From: Euprymna scolopes
Taxonomy: Eukaryota; Mollusca; Cephalopoda; Sepiida; Sepiolidae
Assembly (NCBI GenBank): GCA_024364805.1
Contig: CM044496.1
Coordinates: forward strand, 84,955,364 to 85,000,515
Reading direction: 5' to 3'
Length of the DNA stretch: 45,152 bases
Part shown: piece after piece, positions 34,698 to 44,459 of the stretch
Position numbering within the stretch: the first letter of the stretch is position 1
How the letters are laid out: each line of letters starts with the position of its first letter
The notes under the pieces: model-generated
What the model saw: only the letters and a program-made list of their open reading frames with translations
What the model was told of the DNA's origin: nothing
The model's database searches: none
Translations under genes and position numbers: made by a program

Positions 34698-35729
34698 CTA
34701 GACTACCCGTGACCCGTTGGGTCAGTATGTTTATTAGCTATGGAATTAATGTATGAGCATGACACTTGTGACGTAAAGAAAATAGTTTTTGTGACATAAC
34801 AGAAACATTTCTATGAAAGTATATTAAAATGAAAAAAGAATATAGATAGATTTCTATGAGTCATTCTGTTTATAATTGTTTATTTTGGAAAAAAAGCCAT
34901 TGAATTATAAGTGGTTTGCCATACTTATACGTAAATGTGCACTGAACAGATACCATAATACTTGAAGTTAAATTCAAATTTTGATATATCTTTTAATTTA
35001 AATGCAAAAAAAAAAAAAACCAATTGGGATGCTGAAAATGTGCACAGTAAAACAATACATTTTATTGTCGCGTTGATTATTTATTTGTAACGCAATTTAA
35101 AAAAACATATTTTCGGGGTTATTTATTTATGTTAGTAGTGTAGAAAATGTATGAATTTTTTTAAGAAAGGTGTATTAAAAAATAAAGAATAAATTAAAAA
35201 AAGGAAGGCGGTGGGTAAATCGCCATTGTAAAATGCTCTTACGGTTGTCAATGGGTTAAAGTAGATATACTTGTGAGAAAATTGCGTTAAAATAACTTAA
35301 ACGTAATACAGAAATGAACAATGTAAAAAAAAAAAGCAGAAAGTATTAACAATTGTTTATTTGGATAATTTGAACACAAAAAAAAAAATATGGGACGCTG
35401 AAAACGTACACAGTAAAACAATACGTTTTATTGTCGCATTGATTATTTAGTATAATAAATATTGTATATATGAAACAGGTCGATGATTATACGTATTATT
35501 TGTAATCACGTTTTGTGTTTGCTTCTCATATTTTATTCAATAAATCTAAGATATTCGCTTTTCTAAGGACATCCATTTGTTCGAACAAAACTGGTCCATC
35601 GATTTGTGTTTATTTGTTTACACTGTTATGGGTTCATGTTTATGTATGCATGTGCAACCGGAAGTCGTAAACTGGATGTTGGGTTACAACACCTGTTACA
35701 AGGTCACTTGAGTTTTATAATTATATAGA
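34698..35729 (-). mobile_element. Non-autonomous Helitron, apparently full length
   Basis: On the minus strand the 1,032-base element starts TCTATATAATTATAAAACTC and ends TGACCCAACGGGTCA (a perfect 6-base stem, 3-base loop), eight bases, then CTAG. It is flanked by A on the 5' side and T on the 3' side, the usual Helitron AT target, with no target duplication. It carries no Rep/helicase coding. Internally a ~58-base unit (GGGACGCTGAAAACGTACAC...) occurs at about 35026 and again at about 35393. The copy at 13653 is a relative. Confidence 0.75.
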
Positions 35730-35757
35730 TATATGTCATTAAACACAAGTATTTAAG

Positions 35758-35860
35758 AAGTATATTTATTAGTATTTAAATAAATAAAATTATTGAAATA
35801 GATCTATGAGTATTTAATAGATATATTTATTCATATTTAAGGAAATAGATTTATTAGTCT
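35758..35860. repeat. Imperfect tandem repeat ATTTATTAGTATTTAA
   Basis: Several diverged units related to those at 33720-33820, on the far side of the Helitron copy. Confidence 0.55.
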
Positions 35861-35946
35861 TTGTTTATGGCATGATACATTGTAGCAAATATTCAACAAA
35901 CTAAACTAATTTTTAGAAAAAAAACACACATAGGAAAAAAATGATA

Positions 35947-36359
35947 CTTGTCCAGAATTCCCCCTATATTAAAACAAAAAAATAAAGAAAAATCTGTATG
36001 AGAAACATGATGGAAAGAAAATATCATATTCTAAAAACCATGTAAATTGATCAAGTAGTTTTATTTTTATAAAGAAAATCATTGATTTTTTTTCCAGTGT
36101 CCCCATATTAAAAATGGCTTTCTAAAATCTCACAAGTTTGAGTTATTTGGAGTTTTCTCCTTTGTTCCCTCAGCCTATTTTCAAGATGGTATTGTGATAT
36201 TGTCGCTGTTCACTTACCTACAAAATTTGATTTAAAAAATAAAACTATTTGATCAATTCATGATTTTTGGTGTACGATATTTTTATTTAATCATGGATAT
36301 GTACATCATACAGATTTTTTTGATTTTTGTTTTTTAATATAGAGGAAATTCTGGACAAA
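35947..36359. repeat. Fold-back MITE, CTTGTCCAG family, best copy
   Basis: Begins CTTGTCCAGAATTCCCCCTA and ends TAGAGGAAATTCTGGACAAA. Arms of ~130 bases contain AAAATCTGTATGA / CATACAGATTTT, ATATCATATTCTAAAAACCATG / CATGATTTTTGGTGTACGATAT, and TTGATCAAGTAGTTTTATTTTTA at the inner end, with its complement on the right. GATA on both flanks could be a target duplication. No coding capacity. Confidence 0.85.
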
Positions 36360-36397
36360 GATAAAAACATCTATAAAGCTTTAAATAATTTACTTAC

Positions 36398-36615
36398 TCA
36401 GAGATTTGCTGTGCCAGACGTTTAATTGTATGAAGCAGACGGTAAATGATCTCCCGCATAATATAGTCCCTGCAGCCGCCCAAGGACGTGTTAAATTCTT
36501 GTAACAGAAGATTTACAAATAGCTCATATCTACAGATAGCACGATATTGTTCTGAAAGATGGGTACAGCTACCCAGGTGAACTGCCAAGGACTGGAGGAT
36601 TTTCTGAAAATTTTC
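36398..36615 (-). CDS. ATM: ATM exon, HEAT solenoid
   Basis: 218 bases, phase 0 start, ending GA of a split Asp codon. Encodes ENFQKILQSLAVHLG, then EQYRAICRYELFVNLLLQEF and SLGGCRDYIMREIIYRLLHTI. Human has [20 protein letters not shown] and [21 protein letters not shown] at the same place. The GG turn and the RD/RE-II-Y-L-LH-I helix are clearly conserved. Acceptor ..ttcacag, donor gtaagt. Confidence 0.96.
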
Positions 36616-36708
36616 CTGTGAATTTAAAACAGTAAAGTCTTTTTAATCAAAGTAATGTTGTATACGAATTGCATGAATTATAAAAGAAGGCATGATATGA
36701 ATACATAC

Positions 36709-36850
36709 TGGTGCTTTTGAGAGGACATAAATGAGTGACTTGTCAGCAGAGGATGAGCTGCCATCTGTGAAGCTAACAGTTAAAAACTTGAGTGTTGCCA
36801 TGATAACGTCGTAACTATAGAAGGGAGGATTTGGACTTGGATCAGACACA
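36709..36850 (-). CDS. ATM: ATM exon, HEAT solenoid
   Basis: 142 bases, one base completing Asn then 47 codons. It begins VSDPSPNPPFYSYDVIMATL, nearly identical in layout to human LDPAPNPPHFPSHVIKATF, and ends LIYVLSKAP, matching human ILEILSKSP. A serine-rich loop (DGSSSSADK) replaces the human HKTKLK turn. Acceptor ..gttttag, donor gtatgt. The intron to the next exon is only 93 bases. Confidence 0.96.
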
Positions 36851-37846
36851 CTAAAACAAATAAAAAACATTGATTCATAAAAGGGAGACATAATAAGATA
36901 GGAATAAATGCAAAAGAGTATGAGAAAATTTTAAAAATGGTGATTTACAGTGTTCAAATTATAGTTAAAATTATTTATAAAACCTCAAATGAAAAAAGAT
37001 TAATTTCTGGTTGACATTTCTTTTGATTTCAACAACAAAACTTTCAACTTCAGTTTCTAACTTGCCCACATTCTAGCAGAGGGTGATTTTCTGTAATAAT
37101 ATCTTTGGAATAACTGGCTTATTTGGTATAATGTTTAGAGTGTTTGCTAATTGGCTAGGAAAAATATGATACTTGATGCCTCCTTGTGTAAACACTGATC
37201 AATATAAGGTAATGATCAAGGGTAAGTGGAGCAATCCTAATAAAGGACTGTGTACTCCCATCCTATCTCTATATTTTGATGTAATAGCCAATGAAAAAGA
37301 AGACTTTGGGTTATCTTCGACTACTATAAAACATCAAACATTTTATATACATTTTGGGATGGCTTATCAGTGATGATTACTTTGGTTTTATTAGGTGCTT
37401 TGCCTTTTATCCACAGAAGAAACATTAAAACAGAGAGATATGCTCATCAAATGTAGAAAACTGTTTAAAATTAATATGCAAAGGAAAATAATTTGGTTTC
37501 ATTTATGGAAATATGATTACAGCCACATGTTCTTTAACCTACGTGTTTGATAGAACTTTGTCTTGCGTGATCTGATGTTGTTTGCATGTACACAGGTTTT
37601 CGTAATAATTTTCTTTGAAATGTGAAATAAGTAGACTAATGAGTTTTCCTTATATAAACCCATTTTTTGGTTTCGTTTGCAGTTCTTATGAGTGTCATAT
37701 TTAAGCATTCTTAACATAAATTAAAACCAATTTGTCAGCTTTTCCATAAAACAGGAAGGTTAAAGTATTCCATGTGTTCATACATTATAGACAAACACAT
37801 GTCTGATAACAGTGAGTTGTAAAAAAAAAAAAAAAACGAGATTTAC
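36851..37846. other. ATM intron with an interspersed-repeat fragment
   Basis: At about 37170-37350 the + strand reads DQYKVMIKGKWSNPNKGLC and continues ~40 codons without a stop. From memory this resembles a repeat common in cephalopod sequence collections, but I cannot verify it. The rest is A+T-rich and featureless, apart from a 16-base A-run at 37820. Confidence 0.4.
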
Positions 37847-37932
37847 TTGGGCCTGTTTCGTTTCTCTTCAAGGCACAACAGAATTTCAACAACTTGCTCA
37901 GAAAGGCGTTTCTGGATATTCTGTTCAATGTC
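37847..37932 (-). CDS. ATM: ATM exon, HEAT solenoid
   Basis: 86 bases, phase 0 start, ending AA of a split Asn codon. It encodes DIEQNIQKRLSEQVVEILL followed by CLEEKRNRP, matching human [23 protein letters not shown] in position and pattern. The human protein has a longer low-complexity stretch after this point (ANSSASQSTD...), which is missing here, so the loop is shorter. Acceptor ..atttcag, donor gtaaat. Confidence 0.93.
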
Positions 37933-38312
37933 CTGAAATAAAAATATAATATTATTTTAACTATTTCAAATGCATACAATCAGTATTATGGATTCTTTTT
38001 GGGTTGTATCCAAAAAACAAAATGAAAGTTTACTTGCAATAAAACATATATCAATAAAGATTCTCATATCCTTCTCTCTAGACATAGGAAATTTGAAAAG
38101 CTGTGTCTGGTTGATTTGTTTTACGGCATAACAACCCTTTACTAGTTATTTGATGCTGAATCTGGTCATTTTGGTAAAAGCTTTATGCTTCAAATTTTTA
38201 TATCTTCAAATATTTATTTATAGTGTTTGGTTTGATTTGGTTGTTCTTTTTAGATATTGTTTGCTTTAGACTTTGCAGAATATGACTGAGTTTTGCAAAG
38301 GGAAAGAAAAAG

Positions 38313-38413
38313 ATGATATTATCATTTAAATCATTAGATATTATTATCGTTTAAATTATTAAATATTATTATCATTTAAATAATTAAATATTACTATCAT
38401 TTAAATCATTAGA
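38313..38413. repeat. Tandem repeat, ~27-base unit
   Basis: Four units of the form ATATTATTATCATTTAAATC with small variants (ATTAGAT, ATTAAAT) in the short intron at 37933-38498. Confidence 0.85.
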
Positions 38414-38498
38414 AAACTGAAATTTATTAAATGGTAGTACATAAACACTGAGCTAGTTTTAGGAAATAAATCTAAAAAGCAAAGTTGTGATACGTTAC

Positions 38499-38751
38499 CT
38501 CTTTAGAAATATGCTTTAAAAGCAGTTTGTAGCGCTCAGAGGAAATTGCAACTTTTTTCTGCATTTTCTCATCATTTATTTGATAATGGTTCACAGCAAA
38601 GTACGGTAGAATGTGCACCATTAGTTTCAGTACACACATCCTTAACTGTGTAACTAACCACTCATCACCCATTTGATTGATCAGATTTGCCTCAATACCA
38701 ACCTCATGTCTGGTCAGCATTAAGAAAGGAAGGCAAACATTGGAGAATTTC
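38499..38751 (-). CDS. ATM: ATM exon, HEAT solenoid
   Basis: 253 bases: one base completing the split AAG codon, then 84 codons. It contains CLPFLMLTRHEVGIEANLI, LKLMVHILPYFAV and MQKKVAISSERYKLLLKHI. These align with human [32 protein letters not shown] and QQRETATKVYDMLK, a strong collinear match. A TQ dipeptide (VTQLRM) lies inside. The acceptor ends ..ttttttag and the donor begins gtaacg. It is separated from the upstream exon by the longest intron of the window. Confidence 0.95.
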
Positions 38752-39509
38752 CTAAAAAATAAAATTAAAACAATATTTGCATCGACTTTAATTTAAAAAG
38801 CCAATTTAGTGATTGATTTGCTATTATACCATAACTAGGAAATATATGTTCCCTCCATTCAGATATTTTTGCTAATAAATTATTAAAGATAAATTATAAA
38901 AATTTCAAGAATAAAATATTCTATTCATTTAAGTCAATAGAATATTTCACAATATTTCCAGATTTAATGAAAAATTATAAATTTAAATTGCATCACTAAA
39001 TGAAAAATAAATTAATTGTTTAATATATACAATCTTTTATCAAGTAAAAATAAAACCCTAGTGAATAAGACAAAAAGTATTGTGACATAGTTTTGGTTAC
39101 AGGTAGACAGATAATTTTCAATATTTGAATAAACAAAATTGAAAAAAAAAATGAAGAGAATATTCTACAATTGTTTTTTAAAATGCTTATCACAAAAACT
39201 GAATAAACAACAAAATTAAAAGAAATCAAATCAGGTTAAAATAAAAAAAATTGAACTGGAATTTTGAAAAATAAAATTCTAAATTAATGTATGTTTCTTT
39301 TTATTAACTACATTAGATTTTCACAAAAAACATTTACAGAATATTATTTTTTTAATTAATAAATTTGATTAAATTAATCTAATACTAAATCTAAAAGAAA
39401 TATGAATGCGGAGGATGGATTTGAGAAAGAGGAATAAATAAAGACCTAAAAGTCGTCTAACACATGTCAGCATGTAAAGCTGATATTAAAACAAATATGA
39501 TGATAATAC

Positions 39510-39540
<31 letters not shown>

Positions 39541-40974
39541 GATTTGTATGTAATATACTGAGTTCATGTAATTCAGTAAATTTTCATATACCAATGAGTT
39601 TTAAGCCAAAGAGAGTTGACTTAAGGAGTAAGCTACAAAATTATCACATTTCATAATTGAGCATTAATATACTGTGTATGCAAAATCAAGACTTCGAAAC
39701 AAGGTGTTGATGGCAGCAAAAAGTGTATTTCATTTTACGTTACAATTGTTTCAATGTCCAGTTCAATAATTTCAAGCATTATATCGTTTGAAAATTTTCA
39801 AAAACCAGCATTTCTTCAGACTTTATGAATAAACACACTTTTGGCAATGGAGCATTTTTGAAGAGAAAGAAAAAAGGGGGAAAATCCCTAACGGGAAAAG
39901 CATGCGATAAACATTTACCTTGGCTGTGATTACGGAAAAGCCCATTTAAATATTAATATATCGCCTAATTTTCATATCCTTATTTAAGAACAGAGTCATA
40001 GGAAGTTTCTACAGAGAACCCTAAGCCATTTAAATTTTTTTTATATACATCCCATCCACTGGGTTCCTAAATTAGATCCTGCTATTCCTTTATTTCCCAA
40101 TAATTGCTTTTTTATAAAAAGAATTTAAAAAATTTTTGTTTCTATATTTATATTATGGCCATAACAACCTTACAAAAATGTTACGGTTAGTTTTCGTTTT
40201 GTATTAATGGCAAGTAATGTCTATAGATTTTTATTATTATTATTTGTACTTGGATTTAAGACCATTTTAGGTTTAAAGTTTAATTGAATATGAGAATAAA
40301 TAAAAGGGGTGTATTAAATATATATAAAAATCCTTATACAACATTTCGGGTGAAGTGTTCTATTCTATTTATTATTATTTAATGTTTTAACAATAATTGT
40401 TATTCTACTTGAAAAATGTTTTTATATTGTTACTTAGGATAATTATGAAGGAAAATAATCCAATTATGTTGTTAAGTACTGCTAGTTAATTCTGTTTGAA
40501 ACTGGGTCGATTTTTGTTTTTTATGATGGTTAAAGGGAGGTAATTCAGGCCGTTTGATGTTATCGTTTCATTGATTACTAGAAGGCGTCTATGATTTAAT
40601 AATTAATTTAATCAGATAGGTCCAGAATGTGCTACGATGGCTTATTTAACAAATTAAGTATATAAATTATGTTTTTGATCTAAAAGAATTGGTTTATTAC
40701 GCATGGGTTTAACCCGCATCTGTTATTAATCACTTATGCTGCTCATGTCATATAATTCATGCATTGTATTCTTGGGTATCTAAATAAATAAAATATTACA
40801 TATCCTCTAATTATTATTCTGACAGCAAAACCACCCATGGCTCAAGTGTGTTTCACTCCGATGGGAAGATGTTTACTCCTGCATTTATGGGTAAAAAAAT
40901 TTAGACCAGGGAGTGAAGTAAGAGAATAAGTCAGATGACAAAATCCATTGAATTTGACACCCTAAGTTGGTAGG

Positions 40975-41043
40975 TCAAACTGCTTCCAAAAAAGGCTAAA
41001 TTTGTGAAAATTGGCTTTAAAAATGCCAATCTGGCAACTCTGA
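40975..41043 (-). repeat. Copy of the GGGTTGCCAG interspersed repeat
   Basis: Reverse-complement counterpart of 11091-11165, ending GCCAATCTGGCAACTCTG. Presumed terminal part of a hAT-like non-autonomous element; the opposite end was not found. Confidence 0.5.
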
Positions 41044-41891
41044 AGTAACTCATAGTTTGGAATAAATAAGTAATTTTCTACTTCATCGGTTTTTGTAATG
41101 TTTGGATATGTTACTAATTTCGACATGACAATTAAGTAGATACCATTAGTTTTAATTGAAATTCAATATTTTGATTTTTCATTTTTCACTCAAATAACAA
41201 AGAAGCGTTGGGCTTCAATAACTCTTTTGTACAACATAATAATATAACTGTTTCCATTTGTAGTGGGTGGATTGGATTTGTTTTTTGTTTTATTTTCAAT
41301 ATTAAACAGATATAAGCAATGTGTTACGAATAAATTATTTGCGTGAAAGTAAGTTAACACACATTTAATTGGAAAATCTAACATCTGCCTTCATGAGGAG
41401 GCAAGTAATATGAATAATATTTTTTGTTTAATTTCTGATTGACAGATTTTCTGTTTTCATGCTATGTTTGTAGAGAAATATATATTTTATTTTTCGTTAG
41501 TAAAATGAAAACTTAGAGAATTGTGATATGAACAAAATATTTGTGCATTTTATTTTATTTTTTTTTGCGATTTTTAATTGGAACAAATTTTTATTGTGAA
41601 GCCCTTTGTAAATTTTTTTGATGGGAAGAAACACACAAATGAATTAAGTAACCACAGCAATTAAAAAAAAAAAAAGTTAAAACAAACTGTAATGAGAAAA
41701 TAAAAACATTACACTAATTTTGTCAAATATAAGATGAAGGTTTTTTGGGTTTTTTCTTCCACAATGAAAATTGTAAAACAAAATATTAACATATACAGTG
41801 ATGTGGCATTGCTAAATATTCCGTCGTTTCACTGAACAATTTAATAAATAAATTAAAAAATATGTGCTAGTTTAACTTTCTTTTCTTTTTT

Positions 41892-41942
41892 GGGAGGAGG
41901 GAAGGGAGGGAGGGGCGATGCTTAAAAATGTTGGGGGGGGGG
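41892..41942 (+). other. G-quadruplex-type G-rich tract
   Basis: Five runs of three or more G with 1-4-base spacers between 41892 and 41915 (GGGAGGAGGGAAGGGAGGGA then GGGG), followed by a run of ten G at 41933-41942. This fits the classical G3+N1-7 quadruplex pattern. It is on the strand opposite to the ATM coding strand. Confidence 0.7.
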
Positions 41943-42101
41943 CAGAAATCAAAACTAAAACAAAGGTGACTTGATCGGAAAAATTAAGCTTTCCTTTAAA
42001 AATAAAATCTAAAAAAAACAAAAAAAACATAATACATTTACTGTCTGAACTGTTAGAATTCGGTTCAAATTCTGTAGAAGAATGGGTGGAGAAAAAAATG
42101 A

Positions 42102-42165
42102 GGTAGGATTGAACTTAAAATCTTAATTTTGTTAGTCTGTGATTGTATCCATTACACCAAATACC
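42102..42165 (-). repeat. tRNA-like SINE head
   Basis: On the minus strand: TTTGGTGTAATGGATACAAT (box A-like TGGTGTAATGG) and, 31 bases on, AAGTTCAATCC (box B-like), within a 64-base stretch. Resembles the tRNA-derived head of a SINE; a full cloverleaf with paired acceptor stem is not convincing. Confidence 0.45.
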
Positions 42166-42294
42166 ATAGAGATATCAAGATGCAGCAAATAAAGATATTT
42201 AAATGTTAGAGAAGTGTCCACACATTCATGCATGTGCAAACTAATGAAAATACCATTTTACCTGACCCCTCCCTCCTCCACATTAAATGACATC

Positions 42295-42883
42295 TATAAT
42301 ATAAATCTCACCTGTCTGTTTAAATGTATGTATGTATGTTTGTATATCTGCCTAAAATTTTCAACATAGGTGACAGATTTTCACAAGATTGGTAGCGTTT
42401 TGAATGACAAATATAAAAAAATTAGCTAAAAACATTAATTCCTTCACCCTCAACTGAGCACTTTTCTACAGGAAGAGGTCGCTTTTTTCGCCAATATTTT
42501 TGAAAGTCATCCCCTCTTTTTGATTGACTAGCCTTAATTTAAACCTTCACCACTTCCGGTGTGGCAATGGATGCAATGGCAAAGATGTCACTTTTGTTTT
42601 TCATGTTCTTTTCCACCTTTACAGTATGGGTTCGAGCCTGCTTGCCTACTATCACTTTTTTTTTTTTTTACTCACTTCCATCCACTTCCAAACACCTGGG
42701 CAAGCCAGATACCCAGACTAGTTTCTACTAAAATAAAAAGATTTATTTTTTCTGAATTTTACAAGTCTTCCAAGACATGACCCTTTCAGACAATATCCAC
42801 TTGATGATGGCATGTTTTGAATTTTAAAAGTTTTAGTGAGACATACACACAAACATACATAACTTTTCCCTTTATATAATAGA
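42295..42883 (-). mobile_element. Helitron-like element, 5' end at 42883
   Basis: The minus strand from 42883 begins TCTATTATATAAAGGGAAAA then GTTATGTATGTTTGTGTG, a typical Helitron 5' terminus. The left part (TGTATGTATGTATGTTTGTA... CCTAAAATTTTCAACATAGG) is similar in reverse to the first 60 bases. I did not locate a CTAG 3' end, so the low boundary is approximate. Confidence 0.5.
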
Positions 42884-43620
42884 CTAGCAGAGCTACTCAG
42901 TATTGTCTGGGGTTATCGATAAGACCTATAATTTTTTTTAGAAAGTTGGTGATATATATTTCTTTTTAAGACTTCTTTCACCCTTGTTCTCCTCTCATGT
43001 TATTTTTTAACACACCTCTTTCTCAGACGTCTTCCCTAATGTATATGCAAAAGAAATATATCAAAAAACAGAAAAAAAAAATAGTAATCAGCAACTCAAC
43101 TTAATTTTAGCATTATTTTTCAATTATTTACCAGTAAGATTGCAAGAATTCTACTCCACCCCGATGGTGAATGCAAGCAAATAAATATTAATATCTATTT
43201 CACCATAACCAACTTGCAGATTGAATTCTTATCCCCCTTCTATGACATCAGATTAACTTTTTATTCTTACTTCTATATTTTATAAGTAAAATCATAGCAG
43301 AAGTTTGTGATATATCTTCTTTTTATTTTTGTCCAGCAAAAATGCATAAAAATATTATACTTGCTTAATCCAAACAAAACATATCTATATGAATATTCTT
43401 AGTAATTTAGAGGTCGGTCTTCAAAACCATAAAAGGACAATTTGTATGGATGTCCAGCACAAATGAAGACATCATAATATTACTGTACACCTTTTGATCA
43501 AAATGAAATATATGCATGTGAGTACTCTCTGTTTCTGAATATAGTTATGGGGTCTATTGTTAAAACTCTATGTGAAGTTTGTGATGCATTTCATTTTTAT
43601 AGACATTCAGCAAATATGCA
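42884..43620 (-). mobile_element. Second Helitron-like 3' end with degenerate ~130-base repeats
   Basis: On the minus strand this ends ...GAGTAGCTCTGCTAG at 42884, then directly the TC of the next element. Above it lie diverged repeats containing GAAGTTTGTGATATATCTTC / GAAGTTTGTGATGCATTTC and GTCCAGCA(A/C)AAATG, around 42930, 43300-43350, 43440-43460 and 43560-43610. They may form the body of this element. Coding was not recognised. Confidence 0.4.
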
Positions 43621-44298
43621 GACACCATACCTTCTTTGATAAAACTAATCTAAATACTTTGGGTGATGTGGGTTCAGAAAATACATGGTTATGAGGATCC
43701 ATCACAAAATCCCTAGGAGTTTGATACTTATTTCCCTCCCACCATTGCTTGGGATTTAAAATTTTGTTACAATAAAATCTTTTAAATACCTTTCTATTTG
43801 TTAAAGGGTTATAAAGAAAAACAAATACCCAAATAAAGCAACAACATGCAAAGCATGTAATAAATGGTTTGTTTGTCGTAGCCAACTGACACCTTACAGC
43901 TTAGTCTTCTGGTATTTATTAAGATTGGAATAGTCAATTAGTAGGCAACATAGGTTAGTTCTGCCACAACATTATTTTAATAAATGTAAGCATAAAAAAG
44001 AGAAATGATAAAAATTATTTTCTCCAATTTATATCAATTTATTGTACTGTTATTTTTTTATTACTTAATAAAATCAAAAAAGATATGGAAAAACGAAAAA
44101 AACAAAAAACAAAAAAAACTAAATTAAAATAAAAAAAAAAATCAATTAAATAATCATGTTATCTATAAATTAAAAGAATATTTATTTGAAGCCCAAGTAA
44201 GAGAATAGTAAGAATAATCCGGGGGAAAAAATGGCCCAAATGTTATAATTGGAAGAGAATATTACAAAAAAAAAAAAAGAGACAACAAAATTACTTAC
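43621..44298. other. ATM intron, nothing recognised
   Basis: A+T-rich with A-runs at 44090-44140 and 44264-44278. The minus-strand open frame at 43607-43885 shows no motif I can name. Confidence 0.5.
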
Positions 44299-44459
44299 TT
44301 GTAAAAATCTGTTTCTGAAGAACAATTAAGAAGCTGATAAGGAAATGTGGACATGCCGAGATTGTTGGTGAGCCATTTATTTATTAAAAAAGGGAGATGA
44401 CTTATGATAAGATCTTCAAGACTGGAATATTTCAGCTGCTGGACAGCAAGAGAGAGAAC
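44299..44459 (-). CDS. ATM: ATM exon (1st in window), HEAT solenoid
   Basis: 161 bases, phase 0 start, ending two bases into a codon. It encodes residues 1-53 of the joined segment, including LEDLIISHLPFLINKWL and LLNCSSETDFYK. The last motif matches human ATM EDFYKSCYKVLIPHL, which continues into the next exon. The acceptor reads ..tttatag|GTTCTC and the donor ..TACAA|gtaagt. This is the most N-terminal part of ATM in the window and belongs to the HEAT-repeat spiral. The preceding exon lies above position 45152. Confidence 0.88.

Larger units (their letters stand above)
38752..42101. other. ATM intron, long, mostly unassigned
   Basis: Part of the longest intron. It contains a (TA)n tract (39513-39541), the hAT-like terminus at 40975-41043 and a G-rich tract (41892-41942). 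The stretch 39870-40760 is less A+T-biased but I recognise nothing in it. Confidence 0.5.
872..44459 (-). other. ATM: ATM kinase gene, internal part (22 exons)
   Basis: This is the span of a phosphatidylinositol-3-kinase-related serine/threonine kinase, ATM, which is recruited to DNA double-strand breaks by the MRN complex and phosphorylates checkpoint and repair proteins on SQ/TQ sites in the nucleus. Twenty-two exons were called from splice sites, frame continuity and similarity to human ATM. They sum to 3,363 bases, exactly 1,121 codons, with compatible phases at all 21 junctions. Order and spacing of conserved blocks follow the human protein, from LLNCSSETDFYK (human EDFYKS) to FWEQGEHTVAKHLMKTLIKQL (human [21 protein letters not shown]). 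HEAT-repeat sequence covers the first ~740 residues and FAT-domain sequence the rest. The first exons and the kinase/FATC exons lie outside the window, so promoter, start codon and polyadenylation site are not seen. Confidence 0.95.
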
